This document shows, piece by piece, positions 49,570 to 60,208 of a DNA stretch of 64,000 bases. The DNA comes from an uncultured Pelagibacteraceae bacterium. Lineage in GTDB: Bacteria > Pseudomonadota > Alphaproteobacteria > Pelagibacterales > Pelagibacteraceae. Position numbers and translations under genes: made by a program. The notes beneath the pieces were generated by a model, which had not been told where the DNA came from, did not search any database, and saw nothing but the letters and a program-made list of their open reading frames with translations. The DNA is taken from the NCBI GenBank assembly GCA_902554785.1, contig CACDQG010000002.1, forward strand, positions 1 to 64,000, in the 5' to 3' direction. How positions within the stretch are numbered: the first letter of the stretch is position 1; every line of letters begins with the position of its first letter.

Positions 49570-50574
49570 TTATATCAAACCTACTTTTTCACGTATAATT
49601 TTTAGGTTTTCCTCAGCAATTATATTGGCTTTTTCTTTGCCTTTTTTGAGTATTTGCTTTAGATGAGACTTATCTGCTAATAATTTATTAATTTCCTTTC
49701 CTACAGGTGTAATCTCGTTAATTAATATTTCTGTCAAGTTTGTCTTTAAAAAAGAATACTCTTTACCAGCCATTTCTTTTAAAACTTTATCAAAACTATT
49801 TTTTGAAATATCAGAATAGATTTTAATTAAATTAAGAGCTTCAGGTTTTTTTTCTAATTCTTGTGGGTTTTCAGGAATAGGCTCGGAGTCTGATTTGGCT
49901 TTTTTTATTTTTTTGATAATTTGATCAGCACTATCTTTTAAATTAATTCTTGAAAAATCTGACTCTTCAGATTTACTCATCTTTTTTGTACCATCACGCA
50001 AACTCATAACTCTAGATATATTTTTAGAAATAAGTGGTTCTGGTAAAGGAAAAAAGTCTTTACAATTAAAATCATTATTAAATTTCTGTGCAATATCTCT
50101 AGATAATTCTAAATGTTGTTTTTGATCTGCTCCAACAGGAACATGTGTCGCCTTATAGAGTAATATGTCTGCTGCCATTAAATTTGGATAAATATATAAA
50201 CCTACACTAGCTTTTTCTTTGTCTGGCCCAGCTTTATCTTTAAATTGAGTCATTCGATTAAGCCAGCCCATCCTTGAAACACAATTTAAAATCCAAGCTA
50301 ATTCAGTGTGTCCTGAAACTGATGACTGATTAAAAATTATACTTTTGTCTGGATCTATTCCTGCAGCTAAAAAACCTGCTAATGTCTCTAGCACATTGGT
50401 ACGTAATTCATCAGGTTTTTGATAAATAGTAATTGCGTGTAAATCGACAATACAATAAATACATTTCATCTCTTTTTGGAGTGAAACAAAGTTCTTTAAA
50501 GCTCCAAGATAGTTTCCTAAGTGTAAATTTCCAGTTGGTTGTACTCCAGAGAATACTAATTTTTTTTTACTCAT
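49570..50574 (-). CDS. trpS: tryptophanyl-tRNA synthetase
   Basis: A 334-residue class Ic synthetase. The HIGH-like motif is [14 protein letters not shown] at about residue 12 and the KMSKS loop is KKMSKSEES at about residue 196. [16 protein letters not shown] is the tRNA-Trp family signature. It charges tRNA-Trp. Its ATG directly follows the murJ stop, and murJ-trpS-nfuA is a familiar alphaproteobacterial order. Confidence 0.96.
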   Translation of the reverse strand: MSKKKLVFSGVQPTGNLHLGNYLGALKNFVSLQKEMKCIYCIVDLHAITIYQKPDELRTNVLETLAGFLAAGIDPDKSIIFNQSSVSGHTELAWILNCVSRMGWLNRMTQFKDKAGPDKEKASVGLYIYPNLMAADILLYKATHVPVGADQKQHLELSRDIAQKFNNDFNCKDFFPLPEPLISKNISRVMSLRDGTKKMSKSEESDFSRINLKDSADQIIKKIKKAKSDSEPIPENPQELEKKPEALNLIKIYSDISKNSFDKVLKEMAGKEYSFLKTNLTEILINEITPVGKEINKLLADKSHLKQILKKGKEKANIIAEENLKIIREKVGLI

Positions 50575-52101
50575 TTAATTTGTTTTATAGTTTTTAATTT
50601 TTAATAAACCTAATAAGTAACAGAATAACAAATATACAATTCCCACGAAACCTACAATTAATAATAAATAAATTGACTTATAATAGTAATTATATTCTAG
50701 ATAATTTGAGTATTTTGATAAAGCAAAGACTAATGCGATCGACATTACAACCGTCGCAATAATTATTTTGAGTAAATTATTAAGTATTTTACTTTGTAAA
50801 AGTAAAAAATTGTGTTTTTTTAATAAGTAGAAATAGATTAATACTCCAATCCAAGTTGAAAAGGAAGTTGCAATAGGAATTATAAGAAAACCAATCTTGT
50901 TAAAAAACACAATGCTAATTAAAATATTTAAGAAAACAATTAGTAATGAAATATAGAATGGCGTTTTCGTATTATCTCTTGCAAAAAAGAAATTAGCTAA
51001 AATCTTAACTAATGCAAATGCGATAACGCCGTATCCAAAAAAAGTTAAAGCATCTGATGTCATTGTAACATCTTTATAACTAAAGGATCCATATCCGAAT
51101 AATGCGTTTACAATTTCTTCTGAAGCAATTATCAAGCCCAGGCTAGCCGGTATAGATAAGAGCATAGATAATTCTATAGACTTAGTTTGAATTGTTGAAA
51201 CTTTCGAATAATTTTTCTTATTTAATGCTTTTGATAACACTGGAAGAGAGACTGTTCCAACAGCTATTCCTGCAATTGCTAAATTAATTTGATAAACCCT
51301 ATCTGCATAATATAAATATGAAACTGCTCCAGATTGAAAAGATGCAATTATAGTTCCAACTAAAATATTAACCTGGGTAACCCCAGATGAAAGAATACTT
51401 GGTAATAATTTTTTAAAAAAAAATTTTACTTTCTTTGAAAATTTAGTTTTGAATTTTAAATATGGCTTATAATATTTTGAACTTACATAAATTAGAAAGA
51501 TAAGTTGAATAATACCTGCTAAAGTAACACCGTAAGATAGTTGTTTAGCAAAATTTAAATTTTGGTAATAGGAAATCAATATACTGATAATCAAAACTAA
51601 ATTAAGAATGATTGGTGCTGCTGCTGCTGCAGCAAACTTATTGTTGGAGTTTAATATTCCAGAAAAAAATGATGATAAGCTCACGAATAATAAAAAAGGA
51701 AATGTAATTCTTGTAAGCTCAACAGCTAGATTAAACTTAATATCATCGGCTGTAAAACCTGGGGCGATTAAATATACTAAATAAGGTGTAAATATTTCTG
51801 CAAGCGTAACAATAAAAAGCAAAGTAATTACCAATAGACTGAAGACATCATCTGCAAATAGTTTACCACTTTTATCATTTTTAAACTTTGCTGAAGTATA
51901 ACTTGGTATGAAAGCTGCGTTAAAAGTACCTTCTGCAAATAATCTTCTAAAAGTATTTGGTAGTCTAAAAGCTACAAAGAAAGCATCTGCAAAAATAGAT
52001 GCTCCAAGAAAAATAGCTATTAATATATCTCTTAAGTAGCCCAAAATTCTGCTGATTAGTGTAAAAAAACTAAATATTGAAGCTGAAGAAAGTAAGTTCA
52101 T
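50575..52101 (-). CDS. murJ: lipid II flippase MurJ
   Basis: A 508-residue polytopic membrane protein with about 14 helices (MOP flippase superfamily). The start is FSFFTLISRILGYLRDILIA, followed by AFFVAFRLPNTFRRLFAEGTFNAAFIP, the MurJ hallmark with conserved Arg residues. It exports lipid II for peptidoglycan synthesis and fits with the murU/amgK recycling genes. It heads murJ-trpS-nfuA and diverges from maeB with a 70-bp gap. Confidence 0.96.
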   Translation of the reverse strand: MNLLSSASIFSFFTLISRILGYLRDILIAIFLGASIFADAFFVAFRLPNTFRRLFAEGTFNAAFIPSYTSAKFKNDKSGKLFADDVFSLLVITLLFIVTLAEIFTPYLVYLIAPGFTADDIKFNLAVELTRITFPFLLFVSLSSFFSGILNSNNKFAAAAAAPIILNLVLIISILISYYQNLNFAKQLSYGVTLAGIIQLIFLIYVSSKYYKPYLKFKTKFSKKVKFFFKKLLPSILSSGVTQVNILVGTIIASFQSGAVSYLYYADRVYQINLAIAGIAVGTVSLPVLSKALNKKNYSKVSTIQTKSIELSMLLSIPASLGLIIASEEIVNALFGYGSFSYKDVTMTSDALTFFGYGVIAFALVKILANFFFARDNTKTPFYISLLIVFLNILISIVFFNKIGFLIIPIATSFSTWIGVLIYFYLLKKHNFLLLQSKILNNLLKIIIATVVMSIALVFALSKYSNYLEYNYYYKSIYLLLIVGFVGIVYLLFCYLLGLLKIKNYKTN

Positions 52102-52171
52102 AAATAATCTAAATTAAGCCATAAATTTATAGTGAATTAAATTTTTTTATATTACATACTCATTTAAATAA

Positions 52172-54454
52172 ATGCCAAAGAAAACAGAAATTGATCACTA
52201 TTCAGATAAAGAGGCACTTGATTTTCATATAAAAGGAAAGTCAGGCAAAATTGAGATTAATTCAAGTAAACCCTTAACAACAAAAAGAGATCTCTCTCTT
52301 GCTTACTCACCTGGAGTTGCTGCACCGGTGAAAGAAATAGCCAAAAATCCTGATCTTGCTTACGACTATACAAGTAAAGGAAATTTGGTTGCAGTCATTA
52401 GTAATGGATCAGCAATATTAGGATTAGGTAATTTAGGATCATTAGCTTCGAAGCCTGTGATGGAAGGTAAATCTGTTTTATTTAAGAGATTTGCAGATAT
52501 AGACTCTATTGATATCGAAATAAATAATAATAATCCAGAGGCCGTTATTGAAACAATTAAAAATATAGGAGGAACTTTTGGAGGGATTAATCTTGAAGAT
52601 ATTGCGGCGCCTGATTGTTTTATAATTGAACAGAAATTAAAAGAAACTTTAGACATACCTATATTTCATGACGACCAACATGGTACCGCTATAATTACTA
52701 CTGCTGCTCTGATAAATGCATTAGACATCTCAAAAAAAAAGATTGATAAAGTAAAAATTGTCGTGAATGGTGCGGGTGCCTCTGCTCAAGCCTGTGCAAA
52801 TTTATTTAAAAGTACCGGTGTTAAAAGTGAAAATATAATCATGTGTGATAGCAAAGGCGTAATTTACAAAGGTAGAAAAAATATTGACCAGTTTAAATCA
52901 GCACATGCGATAGACACAAAATTAAGAACATTAGATGAAGCAATTAAAGGAGCTGACGTCTTTTTGGGATTATCTGCAAAAGATGTTGTATCTAAGGATA
53001 TGATCAAATCAATGGCTAACAATCCAATTATTTTTGCTTGTGCAAATCCTGATCCAGAAATTAAGCCAGAGTTAATTCAAGAAGCGAGATCTGACGCAAT
53101 AATCGCAACTGGTAGATCAGATTATCCAAATCAGGTTAATAATTTAATTGGTTTTCCTTATATATTTAGAGGTGCACTAGATGTAAGAGCCAAAGAAATA
53201 AATGAAGCTATGAAAGTTGCTGCTGCAAACTCGATAGCTTTGCTAGCAAGAGAAAATGTTCCTGATGAAGTAGTTTCCGCTTATGGTGGAGATAGACCTA
53301 GATATGGTAAAGAATACATTATTCCCTCTACTTTTGATCCAAGATTAATTAGTGTTATTCCTGCTGCTGTTGCTGAGGCTGCAATGAAAAGTGGTGTAGC
53401 AAGAAAACACATTACAGATTTAGAGATTTATAAAGACCAATTAACTAATCGACTTGATCCAACGATGTCTTTAATGCAAGGTATCAACGCAAAAATAAGA
53501 AAAAATCCAAAAAGAGTCATATTTGCCGAGGGTGAAGACGAGAACATGCTTAAAGCTGCAATAGAATTTGGAAGAAATAAACTTGGTACTCCAATATTAA
53601 TTGGAACAGAAAAAAGAATAAAAGAACAACTTAAAAATATAGGTTTAGATGAAAATTATAAAATAGAAATTGTAAATTCAACTGATAAAGAAAAACGAGA
53701 AAAATACGTGAAGCATTTATACAAGAAATTACAAAGAGAAGGGCAATTAGAAAGGGATGTCGACCGTTTAGTAAGGAACGAACGAATAGCCTGGGGTGCA
53801 TCAATGATAGCCTGCAAAGATGCTGATGCCATGGTTACTGGGAATATAAGACATTATGCAGCCTCCATTGAAAAGTTGAAGAAGGTGACTGAACCAAGGC
53901 CGGGTGAAGAAATATTTGGAATGACGATGATTACTCTTAAGGGAAAAACTATCCTTGTTGCAGATACTAATGTTCAAGATTTTCCTTCCCCGGAAAGGCT
54001 GGTAAAAGTTTCAAAATCTTGCGTTCGTGTTGCAAGGCTATTTGGCTTTGACCCAAAAGTAGCTTTTTTATCTCACTCAACATTTGGAAAACCTATTTCA
54101 AAAAATACAAAACATGTAAGAGACGCGATTGAATTATTGAGAAAAGAAAAAGTTGATTTTGATTTTGATGGAGAGATGCAGCCGGACGTAGCATTAAATC
54201 CAATCTACCAAGAGATTTATCCATTCTCAAAAATAGTAGGAAATGCAAATATATTAATTATGCCGGCTCTTCATAGTGCTGCTATCTCTACGAAGCTAAT
54301 GAAAGTTTTTGGTGGAGGTAAACTGATAGGCCCTCTTTTGATAGGTTTAGGTTCTCCAATTGAGGTTGCGCCTCTAAGAGCGAGTACTTCAGAAATTTTA
54401 AACTTAGCTTCGATTGCAGCTTTCTCTTCTGATGTTATTGATTATTCTAATTAA
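52172..54454 (+). CDS. maeB: NADP-dependent malic enzyme with phosphotransacetylase-like domain
   Basis: A 760-residue fusion. The malic enzyme domain (about 1-430) has LAYSPGVAAPVKEIA, DDQHGTAI and the NADP motif VVNGAGASAQACA. The C-terminal PTA-like domain (about 440-755) has VIFAEGEDENMLKAA. It decarboxylates malate to pyruvate; the PTA-like part is regulatory in known MaeB enzymes rather than catalytic. The 70-bp upstream gap is the only promoter space. It converges on the BON lipoprotein gene with a 4-bp overlap. Confidence 0.95.
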   Translation: MPKKTEIDHYSDKEALDFHIKGKSGKIEINSSKPLTTKRDLSLAYSPGVAAPVKEIAKNPDLAYDYTSKGNLVAVISNGSAILGLGNLGSLASKPVMEGKSVLFKRFADIDSIDIEINNNNPEAVIETIKNIGGTFGGINLEDIAAPDCFIIEQKLKETLDIPIFHDDQHGTAIITTAALINALDISKKKIDKVKIVVNGAGASAQACANLFKSTGVKSENIIMCDSKGVIYKGRKNIDQFKSAHAIDTKLRTLDEAIKGADVFLGLSAKDVVSKDMIKSMANNPIIFACANPDPEIKPELIQEARSDAIIATGRSDYPNQVNNLIGFPYIFRGALDVRAKEINEAMKVAAANSIALLARENVPDEVVSAYGGDRPRYGKEYIIPSTFDPRLISVIPAAVAEAAMKSGVARKHITDLEIYKDQLTNRLDPTMSLMQGINAKIRKNPKRVIFAEGEDENMLKAAIEFGRNKLGTPILIGTEKRIKEQLKNIGLDENYKIEIVNSTDKEKREKYVKHLYKKLQREGQLERDVDRLVRNERIAWGASMIACKDADAMVTGNIRHYAASIEKLKKVTEPRPGEEIFGMTMITLKGKTILVADTNVQDFPSPERLVKVSKSCVRVARLFGFDPKVAFLSHSTFGKPISKNTKHVRDAIELLRKEKVDFDFDGEMQPDVALNPIYQEIYPFSKIVGNANILIMPALHSAAISTKLMKVFGGGKLIGPLLIGLGSPIEVAPLRASTSEILNLASIAAFSSDVIDYSN

Positions 54455-55026
54455 AGTTTATTTCTACTTAATTCAGTTGCTAAATATATTGAGGGAAAAA
54501 CTTCTTTAACGTCGTAAATTTTATTTGCTTCATTAATTACCTCTTTTTTTTCCTCTTGATCCATTGCTATACCAAAAATATAAATATTTTTATTAATGGT
54601 TTCTAAAGTATAGTTTCTTGCCTTGGTCTTTTTATTAAAAATTAATGCAGATCTTAACTGGCTAGTAATTAAAATATCTTTTGCTGTGTTTTTAAAACTC
54701 GATTGACCTTTAATAGTAATTGCATTTTTAACAGAACGAACACCATTTGTCTCCCATGCCATCTTTGTTATTTTAATTTTTTCTTCAGGCTCATCTACCT
54801 TGCCCGTAAGAAAAATTCTTCCATCTATTACCTCTGATTGAATTGATAAAAAATACTTTTTATTAGCTAAAGCTAACCTTGCAGATAGATTTTTTTGCAT
54901 AATAGTATCGTCTATTTGCATTCCAATAGTTCTTGGATCAAAAGTTATATCTACTCCTGCTCCAAACTGACCCACTGAAGAGCAAGATGATAATAAAATT
55001 AATAATAAAAAACTAATTTTTTTCAT
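54451..55026 (-). CDS. BON-domain lipoprotein
   Basis: A 191-residue lipoprotein. The signal peptide and lipobox are at about 3-15 (FLLLILLSSCSS, modified Cys 15). Two BON domains follow: about 40-108 (VIDGRIFLTGKVDEPEEK) and about 115-180 (INKNIYIFGIAMDQEEK). The layout matches DolP/OsmY-type envelope proteins that bind phospholipids and protect outer-membrane integrity. It follows rsmI with a 14-bp overlap, the usual rsmI-BON arrangement near lpoA-type genes. Confidence 0.87.
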   Translation of the reverse strand: MKKISFLLLILLSSCSSVGQFGAGVDITFDPRTIGMQIDDTIMQKNLSARLALANKKYFLSIQSEVIDGRIFLTGKVDEPEEKIKITKMAWETNGVRSVKNAITIKGQSSFKNTAKDILITSQLRSALIFNKKTKARNYTLETINKNIYIFGIAMDQEEKKEVINEANKIYDVKEVFPSIYLATELSRNKL

Positions 55027-55849
55027 TTTTTATTTTAAGACACGTTTCATATATTTCTTTTTTATTAGTTTGTTCTTGTTCAAAAATCAATTCAACTGTG
55101 TCTTTTAAACTATATTTTTTTAAATAATTTTTTGCTTTGTTGATAATTTTATCTTTATTGAAAATTTTACCATGTGATTTTATTTCTGATATAACGATTG
55201 TTAGTTCTCCTTTGATATTACTTTCAAACCCTTTAAAATTGTCAATACTCGTCCTATAAAAAGTTTCATGTATTTTAGTCATCTCTCTAGCAATCATCAA
55301 ATTTCTACCTGAAAAATAATTTCTAAGCCTTTTTAAGTAAAAGTTTATTTTTTGAGCAGGGACAAAAAGAATGATTGAATAAACTATTTTTGAGAGCAGT
55401 GTTAGTGTTTTTTCTAATTCTTTTTCTTTTTTTGGTAAAAATCCAAAAAATAAAAATTTGTCATCAAAGCCTGACACGCTCATAGCTGATGTTATTGAAG
55501 AAACACCTGGAATAGGGATAATTTTAATTTTATTATTTATGCATTCATTTATTAAAATACGCCCTGGATCTGATAGCATTGGGGTACCGGCATCGGAAAT
55601 TAAGGTCAAAATTTTGCCCTGTTTTATATGCTCTATGATACTTGTAATTTTTTTTTTTTCGTTAAACTTATGGTAAGAAATTAATTTTTTTTTTAATTTT
55701 AAATGATTAAACAATTTTAAAGAATGTCTAGTGTCTTCGCATAAAATTATGTCAGATTTTTTTAATACTTCTATGGCTCTTAAAGTAATATCCTCTAAGT
55801 TTCCAATAGGTGTTGAAACAATGTATAAACTTTCTTTAATTAATTTCAT
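55013..55849 (-). CDS. rsmI: 16S rRNA (cytidine-1402-2'-O)-methyltransferase
   Basis: A 278-residue tetrapyrrole-methylase-fold enzyme. Signatures are YIVSTPIGNLEDITLRAIEVL at the N-terminus (two adjacent segments), CEDTRHS, SDAGTPMLSDPG, and IPGVSSITSAMSVSGF. It methylates the 2'-O of C1402 in 16S rRNA. It is divergent from the LpoA-like gene with only 3 bp between the start codons, so each promoter lies in the other gene. Confidence 0.94.
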   Translation of the reverse strand: MKLIKESLYIVSTPIGNLEDITLRAIEVLKKSDIILCEDTRHSLKLFNHLKLKKKLISYHKFNEKKKITSIIEHIKQGKILTLISDAGTPMLSDPGRILINECINNKIKIIPIPGVSSITSAMSVSGFDDKFLFFGFLPKKEKELEKTLTLLSKIVYSIILFVPAQKINFYLKRLRNYFSGRNLMIAREMTKIHETFYRTSIDNFKGFESNIKGELTIVISEIKSHGKIFNKDKIINKAKNYLKKYSLKDTVELIFEQEQTNKKEIYETCLKIKNEKN

Positions 55850-55852
55850 TTT

Positions 55853-57007
55853 ATGAAAAAATTCAGTATTTATATTTTATCTTACATAGTATTTTTTTTA
55901 CATACTAATCTTTCAAGTAATGAAGAAAATAAAAATCTGAAAATAGGATTATTGGCTCCCCTAACAGGTGAATATGCAGAATTAGGTAATTCACTTTTAT
56001 TCTCCTTACAATTAGCTTTGGAAGAAATAGATGATAAAAATGTTTTTATAGTGCCAAGAGATAGTGGTTTTAATAATAAAAAAAAACTTAATACTGCAAT
56101 TCAGGATATTAAGTCCCAAGGAATAAATATAATAATAGGTCCAATAAGTTTTGAAGAATTTGATGAGGCAAAAAAATATAACGATATAATTTTTATATCA
56201 CCCTCAAATATTTCTCCTAATTTTAATGATAATATCATAAGTATTGGTATAAGTTTAGAGTCTCAGTTAGTAGCACTGAGAGATTTTATTAAAAGTCAAA
56301 ATAAAAAAAAAACAGTAATAATGTTTCCTGATAACAAATATTCAACTTTGATTGAAACAAAATTAAAAAATTTTGATTTAGGTAACATCAAATTATTCAA
56401 ATATAGTTCAAATCCCCAGATTTTGACCGGTGAAATAGAAGTTTTAACAAATTATTCTGAAAGAAAAAGAAAATTAGAATTTAGAAAAAAAATGTTTGAG
56501 GACAAAGAGGATGAACAATCTTTAAGGGAATTAGATCGATTAGATCAACTCTATACTCTTGGCGGAGTTAGTTTTGATTCTGTCATTATTATCGACTTTG
56601 GAAATAATCTTAAAAGTGTTCTAACGTCATTGGTTTACACTGATGTAGATCAAAGCAAGGTTTTATTTACCACAGTAAATCAATGGTTTGATGAAAGTAT
56701 ATTTTATGAAAATACGATTAAAACTATTTATTATCCTTCGATAAACTACTCTGAGTTTAAAAAATATAATGAAAAGTATTTCAAAAAATTTAAAGCTTAT
56801 CCTAGTGAGATAACAATTTTAACTTATGATGCGATGGGTTTAATCTATTATGCGTGGAAGAAAAATGGAAAATTAAGTTCAATTAACGATTTTTCTTTTA
56901 AAAATAAGATTAAAGGTAAAATAGGAACTTTTAGTTTTAAAGATAAAAGAGTTCTACAGGAGCTTAACATTTACAAAACACACGACAATACATTCATAAA
57001 GTTTTAA
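55853..57007 (+). CDS. LpoA/LppC-like periplasmic-binding-fold protein
   Basis: A 384-residue exported protein. A signal peptide (about 1-22) is followed by a type I periplasmic binding fold (NLKIGLLAPLTGEYAELGNSLLFSL in two adjoining segments, about 28-52) and a second lobe to the end. No lipobox Cys is visible, so it appears periplasmic rather than a lipoprotein. The location next to rsmI matches penicillin-binding-protein activators of alphaproteobacteria. A solute receptor role is the alternative, since no transport genes are adjacent. It overlaps the end of rdgB (opposite strand) by 14 bp. Confidence 0.75.
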   Translation: MKKFSIYILSYIVFFLHTNLSSNEENKNLKIGLLAPLTGEYAELGNSLLFSLQLALEEIDDKNVFIVPRDSGFNNKKKLNTAIQDIKSQGINIIIGPISFEEFDEAKKYNDIIFISPSNISPNFNDNIISIGISLESQLVALRDFIKSQNKKKTVIMFPDNKYSTLIETKLKNFDLGNIKLFKYSSNPQILTGEIEVLTNYSERKRKLEFRKKMFEDKEDEQSLRELDRLDQLYTLGGVSFDSVIIIDFGNNLKSVLTSLVYTDVDQSKVLFTTVNQWFDESIFYENTIKTIYYPSINYSEFKKYNEKYFKKFKAYPSEITILTYDAMGLIYYAWKKNGKLSSINDFSFKNKIKGKIGTFSFKDKRVLQELNIYKTHDNTFIKF

Positions 57008-57569
57008 TTATTTTCTTTAGTTTTTTAAATGCTAAATATCTATGATCAATTAACATTTTTTTATGTTTTGACATTTCACCAAAAGTTTTATTTTTTGAAT
57101 TAGGAATAAATATTGGATCATAGCCAAAACCTTTTTTTCCAATTATTTTTTTTGAAATTTGTCCATGAACTACACCTTTTACACTTATCATTCTTTTATG
57201 ATCTTTATACGAAAGAGAACATATGAAAGTTGCTGATCTATTTTTTTTATTTTTAAGTTTTTTTAAAATAAGTTTCATTGCATTAATAAATCCACCATTT
57301 TTTTTTGCTAATCTTGCTGAATATATTCCAGGTTGTTGTTTAAGTGATTTAATACATAAGCCTGAGTCGTCAGAAATTACTGGATAGTCAACATATCTTG
57401 AAAAAAAATTTGCTTTCAATCTTGAATTTGAAATAAAGGTTTTCCCTGTCTCTTTCGGGCTTGGAATTTTAAGTTTTATTGGATTAATTTTTATGTACTT
57501 TTTTGAAATTAAAGATGAAATTTCTTTGAATTTTCCCAAATTATGAGTTCCCACTAAAATTTTTTTCAT
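56994..57569 (-). CDS. rdgB: XTP/dITP diphosphatase (RdgB)
   Basis: A 191-residue Ham1-family pyrophosphatase that removes dITP and XTP from the nucleotide pool. Motifs are VGTHNLGKFKEI, SDDSGLCI, PGIYSAR, GFGYDPIF and MSKHKKMLIDHRYLAF. The ATG at 57569 (MKKILVGTHN) gives the typical N-terminus; a GTG two codons earlier (57575) is also in frame. hrcA and rph, usual neighbours between rdgB and grpE-type genes, are absent. It diverges from grpE. Confidence 0.93.
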   Translation of the reverse strand: MKKILVGTHNLGKFKEISSLISKKYIKINPIKLKIPSPKETGKTFISNSRLKANFFSRYVDYPVISDDSGLCIKSLKQQPGIYSARLAKKNGGFINAMKLILKKLKNKKNRSATFICSLSYKDHKRMISVKGVVHGQISKKIIGKKGFGYDPIFIPNSKNKTFGEMSKHKKMLIDHRYLAFKKLKKIIKTL

Positions 57570-57575
57570 TTTCAC

Positions 57576-57603
57576 CTAGTAATTTAATAAAAATTTACTA
57601 TAT
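57576..57603 (+). promoter_or_regulatory. heat-shock (RpoH-like) promoter candidate before grpE
   Basis: CTAG (57576-57579), 18 bp, then CTATAT (57598-57603) loosely fits the alphaproteobacterial RpoH pattern CTTG-N17-CYTATNT, with one -35 mismatch and a spacer one base long. The start codon is 10 bp further. The fit is weak. No CIRCE element is present, so RpoH would be the expected regulator. Confidence 0.28.
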
Positions 57604-57612
57604 AGCAATCAG

Positions 57613-58194
57613 ATGTCGGAGAATAACAAAAAAGACGCAGAAAAAACTAAGGACCCTTTAAAAGATGTCCCTAAAGAGAAAATAGAACAGATCTCAATTG
57701 AGCAAAAATTAAAGGAAACCGAGGATAAATTACTTAGATCTCTGGCTGAAATTGAAAACCAGAGGAGAAGATTTGAGAAAGAAATAAAAGACGCTTTTGA
57801 GTTTGGTTCTTATAATTTCGCTAAAGAAAGCTTAGCAATTTTAGACAATTTGGAGAGAGCAAAAAATGCAATTAAAAACGACGAAGTTTTAAAATCCAAT
57901 AAAGACTTAGACAAATTTTTAGAAAATATTTCAATAATTGAAAAAGATTTAGTATCCATTTTTGAAAAAAATAGAATTACAAAAATTGATGCCAAGGGCA
58001 AAAAATTTGACCCAAATCTTCACCAAGCAATGGCTGAGATAGAAAGTAATGAGTCTGAAGAAGGAACTATTGTTCAAGAAATTCAGTCAGGCTACATGTT
58101 GGGTGAAAGACTGTTAAGACCGGTATTAGTAGGGGTTTCAAAGAAAGAAAAATCAAAAATTAAGGAAAAAGAGGAAAAAAAAGAGAAAAACTAG
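57613..58194 (+). CDS. grpE: nucleotide exchange factor GrpE
   Basis: A 193-residue DnaK co-chaperone. An N-terminal charged coiled-coil has LKETEDKLLRSLAEIENQRRR. The C-terminal beta-wing part has FDPNLHQAMAEIES and EIQSGYMLGERLLRPVLVGVSK. It promotes ADP release from DnaK. It leads grpE-dnaK-dnaJ; the 53-bp gap to dnaK contains the dnaK ribosome-binding site GAAGGA. The C-terminus is a Lys/Glu-rich tail. Confidence 0.95.
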   Translation: MSENNKKDAEKTKDPLKDVPKEKIEQISIEQKLKETEDKLLRSLAEIENQRRRFEKEIKDAFEFGSYNFAKESLAILDNLERAKNAIKNDEVLKSNKDLDKFLENISIIEKDLVSIFEKNRITKIDAKGKKFDPNLHQAMAEIESNESEEGTIVQEIQSGYMLGERLLRPVLVGVSKKEKSKIKEKEEKKEKN

Positions 58195-58247
58195 CCTTGT
58201 AGAAAGAAAAAAAACCCCCATATAAAAACAACAGAAGGAATTTTTTA

Positions 58248-60185
58248 ATGAGTAAAGTAATTGGAATAGACTTAGGAACTACAAACTCTTGCGTTGCAAT
58301 AATGGATGGCTCGCAAGCAAAAGTTTTAGAAAATGTTGAAGGTGCAAGGACAACTCCTTCAGTAGTAGCTTTTTTAGAAAACAACGAAAAATTAGTTGGC
58401 CAGCCTGCAAAAAGGCAAGCAGTAACAAATGCTGGAGATACGATTTTCGCTGTTAAAAGGCTTATTGGTAGAAAGTTTGATGGTCCTTCAGTTCAAAAAG
58501 ATATTTCAAAAGTCCCTTACAAAATTGTTAAATCTGATAATGGAGATGCTTGGGTAGAAGGTAAAGGAAAAAAATACTCACCTGCTCAAATTTCAGCATT
58601 TGTTTTACAAAAAATGAAAGAAACAGCTGAGAAATATTTAGGCCAAGCTGTGACTAAAGCAGTTATAACTGTTCCTGCTTACTTTAACGACTCTCAAAGA
58701 CAAGCTACTAAGGATGCTGGAAAAATTGCTGGTTTAGAAGTTTTAAGAATTATCAACGAGCCCACTGCTGCGTCACTTGCTTACGGTTTAGATAAAAAGG
58801 GAGGAAAGAAAATTGCTGTTTATGATTTAGGGGGAGGAACTTTTGATATTTCAATTTTAGAAATCGGGGACGGGGTATTTGAGGTGAAATCAACTAATGG
58901 TGACACGTTTTTAGGTGGAGAAGATTTTGATGATAGCATAGTCGAATATCTTGCAACTGAGTTTAAAAAAGATAATGGAATTGATTTAAAAACTGATAAA
59001 CTTGCTTTGCAAAGGTTGAAGGAAGCAGCTGAGAAAGCGAAAATTGAACTTTCTTCTGCTGCACAAACAGAAATTAATTTACCTTTTATAACTGCTGATA
59101 AATCAGGTCCCAAACATTTAAATTTGAAGTTTACCAGAGCTAAGTTAGAAGCTTTAGTGCAGAGTTTAGTTGATAGAACCTTAGAGCCATGTAAAACAGC
59201 CTTAAAAGACTCTGGTTTCTCTGCGGCAGAAATAAATGAGGTTGTCCTAGTAGGTGGAATGACTAGAATGCCTAAAATTATTGAAACTGTTAAAAATTTC
59301 TTTGGAAAAGAACCCAACAAAAGTGTTAATCCTGACGAAGTAGTTGCGATGGGTGCTGCTATCCAAGGTGGTGTTCTTCAAGGAGACGTTAAGGATGTTT
59401 TGCTTTTAGATGTAACGCCTCTCTCATTAGGTATAGAAACACTTGGAGGAGTTTCAACAAAGTTGATTGAAAAAAATACAACAATTCCAACAAAAAAAAG
59501 TCAGGTTTTTTCAACTGCTGAAGACAATCAACCTGCTGTTTCTATTAGAGTATTACAGGGAGAAAGAGAAATGGCTGCAGATAACAAAATTCTTGGAAAT
59601 TTTGAATTAGTTGGAATACCGCCTGCACCTAGAGGAACGCCTCAAATTGAAGTTACGTTTGATATTGATGCTAATGGAATTGTAAGTGTTTCTGCAAAAG
59701 ATAAAGGAACAGGAAAAGAGCAAAAAATTCAGATTCAAGCCTCTGGCGGACTTTCAGATGAGGAAATCCAGAAAATGGTAAAAGATGCTGAAGCTAATAA
59801 AGAAGCAGATAAAAAGAAGAGAGACTCTGTTGATGCAAGAAATCAAGCTGATAGTTTAGTATTCTCAACGGAAAAAAGTCTTAAAGAACATGGCGATAAA
59901 GTTTCTACGGAGGAAAAAAAAGCTATAGAAAGCGCTATAGCTGATCTAAAAAAATCTTTAGAAGGAACGGATGTAGAAGATATTAAGAAAAAAACTCAAA
60001 GTTTAATACAAGTTTCAATGAAATTAGGTGAGGCAGTATACAAAAGTCAGCAGAAACCAAATGACGATGATAAGAATGCTGGAGGACCTTCTCAAGGACC
60101 TAAAGATGCTAAGCCTGGTGAAAAAGACAATGTTGTAGATGCAGATTTTGAGGATATAAAAGAAGATAAAGAAAAAAGCGCCTAA
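58248..60185 (+). CDS. dnaK: molecular chaperone DnaK (Hsp70)
   Basis: A 645-residue Hsp70. The ATPase domain (about 1-385) has [34 protein letters not shown] and [10 protein letters not shown]. The linker [15 protein letters not shown] is followed by the substrate-binding domain and a lid, ending in an acidic tail ([12 protein letters not shown]). It works with GrpE and DnaJ encoded on either side. Antisense frames across it are open for 166 codons, a common effect of DnaK composition. Confidence 0.98.
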   Translation: MSKVIGIDLGTTNSCVAIMDGSQAKVLENVEGARTTPSVVAFLENNEKLVGQPAKRQAVTNAGDTIFAVKRLIGRKFDGPSVQKDISKVPYKIVKSDNGDAWVEGKGKKYSPAQISAFVLQKMKETAEKYLGQAVTKAVITVPAYFNDSQRQATKDAGKIAGLEVLRIINEPTAASLAYGLDKKGGKKIAVYDLGGGTFDISILEIGDGVFEVKSTNGDTFLGGEDFDDSIVEYLATEFKKDNGIDLKTDKLALQRLKEAAEKAKIELSSAAQTEINLPFITADKSGPKHLNLKFTRAKLEALVQSLVDRTLEPCKTALKDSGFSAAEINEVVLVGGMTRMPKIIETVKNFFGKEPNKSVNPDEVVAMGAAIQGGVLQGDVKDVLLLDVTPLSLGIETLGGVSTKLIEKNTTIPTKKSQVFSTAEDNQPAVSIRVLQGEREMAADNKILGNFELVGIPPAPRGTPQIEVTFDIDANGIVSVSAKDKGTGKEQKIQIQASGGLSDEEIQKMVKDAEANKEADKKKRDSVDARNQADSLVFSTEKSLKEHGDKVSTEEKKAIESAIADLKKSLEGTDVEDIKKKTQSLIQVSMKLGEAVYKSQQKPNDDDKNAGGPSQGPKDAKPGEKDNVVDADFEDIKEDKEKSA

Positions 60186-60208
60186 GATAATTAATAAGGA
60201 GACGTCCT

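Noticed and set aside
58195-58247. CIRCE element before dnaK
   Set aside because: No TTAGCACTC-N9-GAGTGCTAA palindrome; the gap holds an A-rich run and the dnaK ribosome-binding site.
58820-59320. 166-codon frame antisense to dnaK
   Set aside because: A shadow of dnaK codon composition; such antisense frames are common and carry no family motif.
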